From: Microbacterium aurum
GTDB taxonomy: Bacteria; Actinomycetota; Actinomycetes; Actinomycetales; Microbacteriaceae
Direction: 5' to 3'
DNA length: 64,000 bases
Assembly (NCBI RefSeq): GCF_016907815.1
Contig: NZ_JAFBCQ010000001.1
Location: forward strand, 1-64,000
The position numbers and the translations under genes were made by a program. Each line of letters begins with the position of its first letter. Position 1 is the stretch's first letter. The notes under the pieces were generated by a model. It saw only the letters and a program-made list of their open reading frames with translations. It was not told the origin of the DNA and did no database searches. Shown one piece after another: positions 50,492-58,459 of this stretch.

Positions 50492-52188
50492 GCGGGTACC
50501 TCTTCCTTCTGAGCCGGGCTCTGCCCGGTGTGGTCGGTGGCGCCGGTGCCGGTGGCGGGCCCGCCACCGCGCAGCGAGGCGCCGGGGATCGCGGCCAGCA
50601 GTTGCTGCGTGTACGGGTGCTGCGGCGCGTCGAACACCGCGCGCGCGGTGCCGTGCTCGACCTGGCGACCGCGCTGGAGCACCGAGACGGTGTCGGCGAT
50701 CTGCCGCACGACGGCGAGGTCGTGGGAGATGAACACGTACGTGAGGCCGAGCTCTGACTGCAGGCGCGCGAGCAGCCGCAGAATCTGCGCCTGCACCGTG
50801 ACGTCGAGGGCCGACACGGCCTCGTCGAGCACGACGAGCTCAGGTTCGACGATGAGGGCGCGGGCGATCGCGACGCGCTGGCGCTGACCGCCGGAGAGCT
50901 CCCGCGGATGCCGTGCCCCGATCTCCGGGGCGAGCGAGACGAGCTCGAGGTGGTGCGCCACACGCTCCGCCCTCTCGGCGCGCGTGCCCAGCCCGTAGTT
51001 GCGCAGCGGCTCCGCGAGGATCGCGGCGATGCTCTGCCGGGGGTCGAGCGACGCGTACGGGTTCTGGTAGACGAGCTGGGTGCTGCGGTGGAACGCGCGG
51101 CGCGCTCGGCTGCCGCGGAGCGCGGTGACCTCGGCATCCTCCACCCGGATCGATCCGGCGGTGGGTCGGTTGAACCCGGCGATGCTGCGCCCGGTCGTCG
51201 TCTTGCCCGAGCCGGACTCGCCGACGAGGGCGTGGGTGGTGCCGCGGGCGATCGTGAACGAGACGTCGTCGACGGCGACGAGCGGGTCGCGCCCGGCGCG
51301 ACGGAACTCCTGCCGGAGCCCCGTGACCTCGACGAGGGGGCGGGCGGCGGCATCCACGACGGGAGGGGTGCGCTCCACGACGCTCGCGAGCGACGGGGCG
51401 TCGGCGAGGAGGGTGCGCGTGTAGTCGGCGGCGGGCGCGGCGAGCACGTCGGCCGTGGCGCCCTTCTCCTGCACCTGGCCGCCGCGCATGACGACGATCT
51501 CGTGGGAGCGGTCGGCGGCGACGGCGAGGTCGTGCGTGATGAACAGGATGCCGGTGCCGCTCTCCTCTCGCAGCGTGTCCAGCAGGTCGAGGACCGTGCG
51601 CTGCACCGTGACGTCGAGCGCGCTGGTGGGCTCGTCGGCGATGATGAGCTCGGGCTCGAGGGCGAGCGCCGCGGCGATGAGCACCCGCTGGCGCATGCCT
51701 CCGGAGAGCTCGTGCGGATGCTGCCGGGCGCGCAGCTCGGGATCGTCGATGCCCACGCGGTCGAGCAGGTCGATCACGCGCGCCTGGATCTTGCGGGCAT
51801 CGTGCCAGCCGTGGATGCGGAGGGCCTCGGAGACGCTCGAGCCGATCGTGGTGACGGGGTTCAGCGAGTTGCCGGGATCCTGCGGGATGAGGGCGATGCA
51901 GCGTCCGCGCAGGTGGCGCCAGCGCTTCTCGGACAGGCCGACGAGCGGGGTGAGCCCATCGGTCCGCTCGTTCAGCTCGATGCTGCCGGCGGCGACGTGG
52001 CCGTTGGCGGCGAGCAGGCCGATGACCGACTGCGCGACGGTGGACTTGCCGGAGCCGGACTCGCCGACGAGGGCGGTGACCTTGCCGGCCTCGACGTCGA
52101 ACGAGACGCCGCGGACGGCGTCGACCGGGCCGCGACGGGTACGGTACTGCACGGCGAGGTCGCGGATCGACAGCAGGGGCGCGGTCAT
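50488..52188 (-). CDS. Dipeptide/nickel-type ABC transporter ATPase (DppD-DppF fusion)
   Basis: This 566-residue protein fuses two oligopeptide-type ATPases. The first half has GESGSGKSTVAQSV, LSGGMRQRVLIA and LIIADEPTSALDV; the second has GESGSGKTTTGRSI, LSGGQRQRVAIA and LVVLDEAVSALDV. Each half ends in the C-terminal extension typical of Opp/Dpp ATPases (YTRTLLADAP, HPYTQQLLAAIPG). It drives uptake through the two permeases encoded upstream, with which it overlaps by 4 bp. Confidence 0.95.
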   Translation of the reverse strand: MTAPLLSIRDLAVQYRTRRGPVDAVRGVSFDVEAGKVTALVGESGSGKSTVAQSVIGLLAANGHVAAGSIELNERTDGLTPLVGLSEKRWRHLRGRCIALIPQDPGNSLNPVTTIGSSVSEALRIHGWHDARKIQARVIDLLDRVGIDDPELRARQHPHELSGGMRQRVLIAAALALEPELIIADEPTSALDVTVQRTVLDLLDTLREESGTGILFITHDLAVAADRSHEIVVMRGGQVQEKGATADVLAAPAADYTRTLLADAPSLASVVERTPPVVDAAARPLVEVTGLRQEFRRAGRDPLVAVDDVSFTIARGTTHALVGESGSGKTTTGRSIAGFNRPTAGSIRVEDAEVTALRGSRARRAFHRSTQLVYQNPYASLDPRQSIAAILAEPLRNYGLGTRAERAERVAHHLELVSLAPEIGARHPRELSGGQRQRVAIARALIVEPELVVLDEAVSALDVTVQAQILRLLARLQSELGLTYVFISHDLAVVRQIADTVSVLQRGRQVEHGTARAVFDAPQHPYTQQLLAAIPGASLRGGGPATGTGATDHTGQSPAQKEEVPA

Positions 52189-53048
52189 GCGGCATCCTTT
52201 CGGCCGATCGCCTGGCTGAGGCGGTTCGTGGCGAGGACGACGAGCACCACGACGGCGCCCGGGAGCACCGTCAGCCACCACGCCGTCGCGACGTAGTTGC
52301 GGCCCTCGGCGATGAGCAGTCCCCACTCCGGGGTGGGCGGCGGCGCACCGTACCCGAGGAAGCCGAGGGTCGAGATCTGCAGGATCGCCGACCCCAGCTG
52401 CAGGGCGGCGAGCGCGATGACGGGAGTGAGCGAGTTGGGGAGCACGTGGCGCCACAGCACGCCGAAGAACGTGCCACCCGAGCCGTACGCGGCCTCGACG
52501 AAATCGCTGACGCGCACGCTCACGACGCGGGAGCGTGCGAGGCGCGCGAAGACGGCGATCGAGGTCACGCCGACGGCGATCGCGGCGTTGGTGGTGCCGA
52601 ACCCGAGCAGGATGACGACGCTGAGCGACAGCAGCAGCCCGGGAATCGCCAGCAGCACGTCGACGAGGCGCATGAGCACCTCGTCGAGCGCGCCGCCGAC
52701 GGCGCCCGCCGTCACGCCCAGCGCGGTGCCGACGACGAGGCCGACGGCGACGGCGACGATTGCGCCGATGATCGACTGCGAGGCGCCGTAGACGACGCGG
52801 GCATAGAGGTCGCGCCCCGTGGCGTCGGTGCCGAACCAGTGCTCGGCGCTCGGGGCGAGGAGGGACGGCGCGACGGTCTCGGTGGGGCTCTGCGACGTGA
52901 ACAGACCCGGCGCCACCGCCCAGAGCACCGCGAGGGCGAGCACGACGAGCGGGATGAGCACACCCGGCTGCAGCAGGGCGCGCCGGCCGTCGGCGCGGGC
53001 GCCGCCGGGGGCCCGCGTGGGGAGCCGGAGCGAGGCGAGGGCGGTCAT
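52185..53048 (-). CDS. ABC transporter permease (DppC type)
   Basis: The 287-residue protein has six membrane segments and the DppC/OppC signature LLAPSAEHWFGTDATGRDLYARVVYGA. The EAA-like loop is AAYGSGGTFFGVLWRHVLPNSLTPVI and the end reads GFLGYGAPPPTPEWGLLIAEG. It is the second permease subunit of the importer, overlapping both neighbours by 4 bp. Confidence 0.95.
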   Translation of the reverse strand: MTALASLRLPTRAPGGARADGRRALLQPGVLIPLVVLALAVLWAVAPGLFTSQSPTETVAPSLLAPSAEHWFGTDATGRDLYARVVYGASQSIIGAIVAVAVGLVVGTALGVTAGAVGGALDEVLMRLVDVLLAIPGLLLSLSVVILLGFGTTNAAIAVGVTSIAVFARLARSRVVSVRVSDFVEAAYGSGGTFFGVLWRHVLPNSLTPVIALAALQLGSAILQISTLGFLGYGAPPPTPEWGLLIAEGRNYVATAWWLTVLPGAVVVLVVLATNRLSQAIGRKDAA

Positions 53049-54016
53049 GCCGGGACTCCGATCGGGTCGGCGCGCACGGCTTTCGCGGCGCGGGGCGTGC
53101 GCAGGCGGGCATCGAGCACGGGGTAGAGCAGGTCGACGATGAGGTTGATCGCGACGAAGGCGACGGTCGAGATGACCACGACCGCAAGCAGCACGGGGGT
53201 GTCGCGGTTCGCGACGGCCTGCGCCGTCAGCTGCCCGATGCCCGGGCGTGCGAACACCGTCTCGGTGACGACGGCGCCGCCGACGAGCTCGCCGAAGAGG
53301 AGCCCCGCCATCGTGAGGGTCGGCAGGAGCGCGTTGCGCGCGACGTTGCGCCACAGCAGCCACGACGTGCTGGCGCCGCGGGCGCGCACGACCGTCACGA
53401 ACGGCTGCTCGCGCACCTCGTCGATCGAGCGCATGAGCACCTGCGCGAGAGGCGCGGCGATCGGGATCGACAGGGTGATCACCGGCAGGATGAGCGCCTG
53501 CACCGGGTTGGCGCCGATGACCGGCACGAGGCCGAGGCGGAACGAGAAGATCTGGATGAGGATGATGCCGATCCAGAACACCGGCAGCGACACGAAGAAC
53601 GGCGGCAGCCCGCGGAAGAAGCGCCGCAGCCACGTGCCGCGCCCGTAGGTCGCGGTGAAGGCGATGACGACGCCGAGGAAGATCGCGAGCCCCAGTCCCA
53701 GCACGGCGAGGGTGAGGGTCGCCGGAAGCGCCGTCGCGATGAGGTCGGAGACGGCGGCGCCGCTGGCGACCGAGTAGCCGAAGTCGCCGGTGAGGAACCC
53801 GGCGATAGATTTCACGTACTGGACGATCAGCGGCTGGTCGGCGCCGAGGGCCTCGCGGATCGCCTGGATCTGCGCGTCGGTGAGGCCGAGGTCGGGGTTG
53901 GCGTACCGCGCGATGATGGCGTCGCCGGGGAGGGCGGCCAACAGCAGGTAGGCGCCGGTGTAGGCCAGCGCCAGCACGAGCAGCGCCTGCCCGGCGCGGT
54001 GCAGAACGTACGACAT
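53045..54016 (-). CDS. ABC transporter permease (DppB type)
   Basis: The 323-residue permease has six membrane segments, DppB-type N-terminus (YVLHRAGQALLVLALAYTGAYLLLAALPGD), GFLTGDFGYSVASG, and the coupling loop TVVRARGASTSWLLWRNVARNALLPTLT. It follows the substrate-binding protein gene after a 62-bp gap occupied by a strong hairpin and is coupled to the DppC-type gene. Confidence 0.95.
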   Translation of the reverse strand: MSYVLHRAGQALLVLALAYTGAYLLLAALPGDAIIARYANPDLGLTDAQIQAIREALGADQPLIVQYVKSIAGFLTGDFGYSVASGAAVSDLIATALPATLTLAVLGLGLAIFLGVVIAFTATYGRGTWLRRFFRGLPPFFVSLPVFWIGIILIQIFSFRLGLVPVIGANPVQALILPVITLSIPIAAPLAQVLMRSIDEVREQPFVTVVRARGASTSWLLWRNVARNALLPTLTMAGLLFGELVGGAVVTETVFARPGIGQLTAQAVANRDTPVLLAVVVISTVAFVAINLIVDLLYPVLDARLRTPRAAKAVRADPIGVPA

Positions 54017-54029
54017 GGGGATCCTCTCG

Positions 54030-54072
54030 GTCGCCCGGCGGGCGGGGCGTCGTGCCCCGCCCGCCGGGCGAC
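54030..54072. terminator. Perfect 19-bp-arm hairpin between binding protein and permease genes
   Basis: GTCGCCCGGCGGGCGGGGC (54030-54048) and GCCCCGCCCGCCGGGCGAC (54054-54072) are exact complements around a 5-base loop, starting 6 bp after the binding-protein stop. Such intercistronic hairpins usually stabilise the upstream mRNA or partly terminate, keeping the binding protein in excess over the membrane subunits. Confidence 0.8.
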
Positions 54073-54078
54073 GGCGGC

Positions 54079-55731
54079 TCAGTTCGCGAGCCAGGCGGAG
54101 TAGAACGACGGGCGGCCGACCGACTCGGTGGCGAAGCCCTGCACCTTCGCGGTGAGACCGAACACCTGCGGCTCCTCGAAGATCGGCAGGATGTAGGCGT
54201 TCTCGGCGAGGTACTGCTGCGCCGCGGCGGAGGCCGCCGTGCGCTCGTCGGTGGTGGGCTCGGAGGCGATCGCCTGCAGCAGCGTGTCGAGCTCCTGGTC
54301 GCCGACCGAGCCGTCGGCCTTGCTGAAGTTCAGCAGCGTGTTGCGGTTCTTCGAGAAGTACTGCGACTTCAGCACGTCGAAGTCAGCGCGGCCGACCATG
54401 GAGTGGTAGACCTGCACGACGCTCTGGTCGGCGGATGCCGCGGTCTGCGCCGCCTGGTCGCCGGCGTACAGCTCGACGTCGATGCCGATCTTGCCCAGCT
54501 GCTCCTGGATGAGGGTGACGACCTCCTTGGAGCGCGGCTGCGGCAGCGCCTCGTTGAAGGTGAGCGCCAGCTTCTGGCCGTCCTTCTCACGAACGCCGTC
54601 GGATCCGAGGGTCCAGCCGGCCTCGTCGAGGAGCTCGGACGCCTTGTCGGGGTCGTACGCGTAGTACGAGGACGTGTCGACGTAGCCGAGCGCGGTCTTG
54701 GCGAGCGCACCGGTCGCGAGCGGGTAGTTCTCGGTGAAGAGGGTGTCGACGATCTGCTGCCGGTCGATGCCCGCGATGATCGCCTGACGCACGCGGATGT
54801 CGCTCAGGCGCGGCTCGCGGAAGCGGAAGCTGAGGCCGTTGTTGACGCCGTTGGTCGATGCGGCGACGAGCGAGAGGCCGGAGGCGGTGAATTGCGCCTC
54901 GTCGGGCGCCTCGATCTGGCGGGCGATGTCGGCCTGGCCGGCGACGACGGTGCCGACGCGGACGCTGTCCTCGGCGGCGACGACGTAGTCGATGCCGTCG
55001 AGGTAGGCGCGGCCCTGGTGCTCGAGCGAGGCGGGGGCCCAGTCGTAGTCCTCGCGGGCCTTCACGCTCGTCTTGGTGCCGATCTCCTCGGCGGAGACGA
55101 CGAACGGGCCGCTGCCGATGATCTCGGTCGCGTTGCCCGGGCCGAACTGCTCGCTGGTGCGGTCGAGGGTCGCGTCGGAGAGCAGACCGGAGTTGATGGT
55201 CGACACGGCCTGTGCGAACCCCGGGGAGGGTGCGGTGAAGCGGAACACGACGGTGTCGGCATCCACCACCTCACCGTGGTCGTAGTTGTTGATCGCTTCG
55301 GAGACGGGGAGGGCGCGGTCGGTGTCGCCCTTGCCGTAGAGGTCGATGTTCTTGACGACGTTCTCGGCCGTCAGCGGCGTGCCGTCGGAGTAGGTGACGT
55401 CGGTCCGCAGGTCGAACGTGTACTCGGTGGCGTCGTCGTTGACCGTGTAGTCGGTCGCGATCCACGGCTCGAGCTCGAGCGTCTCGGGGTTCTGGTACAG
55501 CAGCCGGTCGGTGATGTTGTTGACGAGGCCGCCGTTGGGGTAGAAGCCCGCGGACGGCGGGTAGAGCGTGCCCCACGCCTGCGGCTCGAGGTAGGTGAGG
55601 GTGCCGCCGGTGGTCGGTTCGCCGGCGGCGGTGGATGCCGGGGTGCCGCCGCCGGACGAGCATCCGACGACGAGGGCGGCGACGGCGACAGCGGATGCCG
55701 CCGCGAGGACCGCGCGAGTGGTACGGGACAT
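54079..55731 (-). CDS. ABC transporter substrate-binding lipoprotein (SBP family 5)
   Basis: The 550-residue peptide/nickel-type binding protein has a lipoprotein signal peptide with lipobox LVVG-C24. The SBP_bac_5 features are LLYQNPETLELEPWIATDYTVNDDATEYTFDLRTDVTYSDGTPLTAENV and the later RVRQAIIAGIDRQQIV. It gathers the unknown substrate outside the membrane for the DppB/C-type permeases. It is the first gene of the eight-gene operon and lies behind a 10-bp-periodic GTNAC array. I recall TIGR04028 as the binding-protein family of this cluster. Confidence 0.93.
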   Translation of the reverse strand: MSRTTRAVLAAASAVAVAALVVGCSSGGGTPASTAAGEPTTGGTLTYLEPQAWGTLYPPSAGFYPNGGLVNNITDRLLYQNPETLELEPWIATDYTVNDDATEYTFDLRTDVTYSDGTPLTAENVVKNIDLYGKGDTDRALPVSEAINNYDHGEVVDADTVVFRFTAPSPGFAQAVSTINSGLLSDATLDRTSEQFGPGNATEIIGSGPFVVSAEEIGTKTSVKAREDYDWAPASLEHQGRAYLDGIDYVVAAEDSVRVGTVVAGQADIARQIEAPDEAQFTASGLSLVAASTNGVNNGLSFRFREPRLSDIRVRQAIIAGIDRQQIVDTLFTENYPLATGALAKTALGYVDTSSYYAYDPDKASELLDEAGWTLGSDGVREKDGQKLALTFNEALPQPRSKEVVTLIQEQLGKIGIDVELYAGDQAAQTAASADQSVVQVYHSMVGRADFDVLKSQYFSKNRNTLLNFSKADGSVGDQELDTLLQAIASEPTTDERTAASAAAQQYLAENAYILPIFEEPQVFGLTAKVQGFATESVGRPSFYSAWLAN

Positions 55732-55809
55732 GGGGACTCCAAGTGAGGCGGGTGCTGTGGTCGGGAGAGTCCAGCCCACCACTGGCGGCGGCGGTGCCGC
55801 CAACCGCCG

Positions 55810-55866
55810 GTCACGCGGCGTAAGCGTCCGTCACACGCCGTAACGAGGGGTCATGCGCCGTAACGA
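55810..55866. promoter_or_regulatory. Six GTNAC-like half-sites at exact 10-bp spacing
   Basis: Going rightward, GTCAC (55810), GTAAG (55820), GTCAC (55830), GTAAC (55840), GTCAT (55850) and GTAAC (55860) are spaced one helical turn apart. The bases form a 20-bp tandem repeat with core GTCAYRCGCCGTAACGA, three copies. It lies 79-135 bp upstream of the binding-protein gene start, between it and the treY stop. One-turn direct repeats of this sort are bound by OmpR/PhoB-type response regulators; GlnR sites are similar but have 11-bp spacing. Confidence 0.7.
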
Positions 55867-55893
55867 TGTCGGGTCGCGCGGCGCGCCGTCGGC

Positions 55894-58452
55894 TCAGTCG
55901 GCGGCGGTGAGCAGCGCGACGGGGTACCGCGCCAGCAGCGCGGCCAACGGCACTCCACCGCCGTCGAACTCGGCGCCGGTGAATGCGTCGCGCCAGCGTC
56001 CTGAGGGCACGAGCATGGCCGTATCGCGCCAGCCGCCGGCGGCGGCGAGCCCGACCGGCAGGCGCGTCGCGACGGCGATCGCCCCGCCGCGGTCGAAGCC
56101 GATCGCGTGAGCGGATGCCGCGCCCACCGCCTCGAGCGGCGTGTACCGCGTGAAGAGGTCCGGGCGGTCGCGGCGCAGCCGCAGCGTGCGCGAGGTGACG
56201 AGAAGCTTCGCGGCACCGGCATCCGCCCCCTCGTCGTCGACCCCCGGCAGCCACCCCTCGTCGAGGCGCGCTAGGAGCGCGCGGCGAGCCGCGAAATCGA
56301 CCGGGCGGCGGTTGTCGGGGTCGACGAGGGAGTGGTCCCACAGCTCGGTGCCCTGATACACATCCGGCACGCCGGGACCGGCCACCTGGAGCAGCTTTGC
56401 CGACAGCGCGTTCGAGCGCCCGGGGCCGGCCACCGCTGCGACGATCGTCTCGATCGTCGGCCGCGCCGCGCCGAACGCGGCGTCGATCAACGCGTGGACG
56501 CGCGTCTCGAAGTCGGCATCCGGGTCTTCCCAGCTCGTGCCGACGCCGCCCTCGCGCGCCGCCTTCTCGGCGTAGGCGTGCAGCCGCTCCGGCAGGGCGG
56601 GGTCCTCGGACCACGCCCCCACGACCGCCTGCCACAGCAGGTCGTCGAGGGACCTGTCGCCGGTCGACGCGATCGCCCGCAGGTCGTTGAGGGTCGCCAC
56701 CCACCGCTCCGCCACCTCGGCAATGACGGTGATGCGGGCGCGGGTGTCCTCCGACCGCTTCGTGTCGTGGGTGGTCAGCGTCGTCAGCGCGTGCGGCCAC
56801 GACGCCTGCCGCCGCGCGAACGCGTCGTGGAACGCCTGCGGCGCAAGCGAGAACTGCGACGGGTCGCCGCCGACCTCGTTCAGCGACGTCAGCCGGCTGT
56901 AGCGGTAGAACGCCCGGTCCTCGACGCCCTTGGCCATCACCGGCCCGGTCGTCTGCATGAACCGCGTCGCGAACTCGCCGCGCGGATCGCGGCGGATGAG
57001 GCGCGCCACGGTGCGGATCGGCACCGCGAGGTCGGGCCGGCGGGCGGATGCCGCGGCCACCGCCTCCGCGAGGTACTCCGCCCCCGCGGGCAGATACGCG
57101 CGGTAGACCCCGAACGCGGCGAGGAGCTCGGCAATCGCGTCGCGCGCCTCGTCGTCGTCCTCGAACGCGCTGCCCTGACCGTCGGGGATCGCCCGAATGA
57201 TCCGGCCCACCTCCGCGGCCTGTGACGTGTCGGCGACCTCGCGCTTGGTCCGGGCGATCAGCTCGTGCCAGTCGGGTGCATGGGTCAGTGGACCGACGCG
57301 CGGGAGGTCGTGCGGCGTGGATTCGTGCGGCTGCGGCGGCTGGGCGAGCACCAGCGCGCCGCCGGGGTCGGTGAGCACCCGATCGATCTCCCCGAGCGCG
57401 TCGTACCCGGTCGTGCCCTCGGTCTCCCACCAGCCGGGCAGCTGCTCGCCGGGCTCGAGGATCTTCTCGACGTAGACGGGGATCGGGTGGGACAGGGGGG
57501 ACTCGGGGCGATGATCGGCGGAGGGGTCGGGGCGTTTCGTCTCGCTCGTTCCTCGCTCGCTCAACGACCGGGGGGTTCCTCGCTCGCTCGACGACCGGGC
57601 GGTGGCCGCCGCGGCGGCGAGGCGGTCGAGGTAGCCGCCGGGGTCAGCGAGACCGTCGGGGTGGTCGATGCGCAGACCGTCCACGAGCCCCTCGCGCAGC
57701 CACCGCAGGATCTCGACGTGCGACGCGTCGAACACTTCAGGCAGCTCCACGCGCACCCCCGCGAGCGAGGTCACCGTGAAGAATCGCCGGTAGTTCAGAG
57801 CCTGCGCATCCCGTCGCCAGTTCTCCCACCGCCAGTGCTGGCGGGCGAGCACGTCGCGCACGACCGCGGCATCCGTCGTCTCCTGCTGCGGCGCCGTCCC
57901 CTCGGCCAACGGCAGCACGAGGTCGTAGTACCGCGCCGTCCCGAAGGGCGCGCGCGCCCCGGCATCCGATGCCCCGGCATCCGCCGGCGCCACCGTGATC
58001 TCACCGGCCGCGAGCACCTCGTCCAGGTCGCCGCCCAGGACGGGCAGCACGACCCGCCCGTCGCCGAACTCCCAGTCGATGTCGAACGCGGCGGCGTGTG
58101 GCGACGCCTCTCCGCGCAGCAGCACGTCCCACCACCACGGGTTCTCCCCCGGATCGGCCACGCCCTGATGGTTCGGCACGATGTCGACGAGGATGCCGAG
58201 ACCCGCCGCCCGGGCCGCGTCGACGAACCGGGTCAGCGCCGCCGCTCCCCCGCGCGCCTCGTCGACGCGCGTCGGGTCGACGACGTCGTACCCGTGCGCG
58301 GAGCCCGTGGCCGACTGCAGGATCGGCGACAGGTACGCCCAGTCGACCCCGAGCGCGGCGAGGTAGTCGGTGACGGATGCCGCGGCATCCAGATCGAACT
58401 CCGCCCGCACCTGCAGGCGATACGTCGAGCGGGGTCGGGGCGTCGAGGTCAC
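55894..58452 (-). CDS. treY: Malto-oligosyltrehalose synthase
   Basis: TreY rearranges the terminal alpha-1,4 bond of maltodextrin to a trehalose bond. The 852-residue GH13_26 protein starts STYRLQVRAEFDLDAAASVTDYLAALG, has VDIVPNHQGVADPGENPWWWD and nucleophile Asp in DGLRIDHPDGLADP. It also has Glu in YVEKILEPGEQLPG and the signatures KGVEDRAFYRYSRL, LTTHDTKRSEDTRAR and PGVPDVYQGTELWD. A variable low-complexity insert with Ser/Arg/Gly/Thr-Pro repeats (about residues 285-315) interrupts the barrel. It begins with GTG 7 bp after the treX stop. Confidence 0.96.
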   Translation of the reverse strand: MTSTPRPRSTYRLQVRAEFDLDAAASVTDYLAALGVDWAYLSPILQSATGSAHGYDVVDPTRVDEARGGAAALTRFVDAARAAGLGILVDIVPNHQGVADPGENPWWWDVLLRGEASPHAAAFDIDWEFGDGRVVLPVLGGDLDEVLAAGEITVAPADAGASDAGARAPFGTARYYDLVLPLAEGTAPQQETTDAAVVRDVLARQHWRWENWRRDAQALNYRRFFTVTSLAGVRVELPEVFDASHVEILRWLREGLVDGLRIDHPDGLADPGGYLDRLAAAAATARSSSERGTPRSLSERGTSETKRPDPSADHRPESPLSHPIPVYVEKILEPGEQLPGWWETEGTTGYDALGEIDRVLTDPGGALVLAQPPQPHESTPHDLPRVGPLTHAPDWHELIARTKREVADTSQAAEVGRIIRAIPDGQGSAFEDDDEARDAIAELLAAFGVYRAYLPAGAEYLAEAVAAASARRPDLAVPIRTVARLIRRDPRGEFATRFMQTTGPVMAKGVEDRAFYRYSRLTSLNEVGGDPSQFSLAPQAFHDAFARRQASWPHALTTLTTHDTKRSEDTRARITVIAEVAERWVATLNDLRAIASTGDRSLDDLLWQAVVGAWSEDPALPERLHAYAEKAAREGGVGTSWEDPDADFETRVHALIDAAFGAARPTIETIVAAVAGPGRSNALSAKLLQVAGPGVPDVYQGTELWDHSLVDPDNRRPVDFAARRALLARLDEGWLPGVDDEGADAGAAKLLVTSRTLRLRRDRPDLFTRYTPLEAVGAASAHAIGFDRGGAIAVATRLPVGLAAAGGWRDTAMLVPSGRWRDAFTGAEFDGGGVPLAALLARYPVALLTAAD

Positions 58453-58459
58453 GAGGGCC

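Noticed and set aside
46687..55731. Genomic island with phage or transposon origin
   Set aside because: Foreign-looking placement inside the tre cluster, but no integrase, transposase, tRNA site or direct-repeat boundaries were seen.
55810..55866. GlnR binding site
   Set aside because: Half-sites resemble GTNAC, but spacing is 10 bp rather than the 11 bp of GlnR a/b sites and the GAAAC half is missing.
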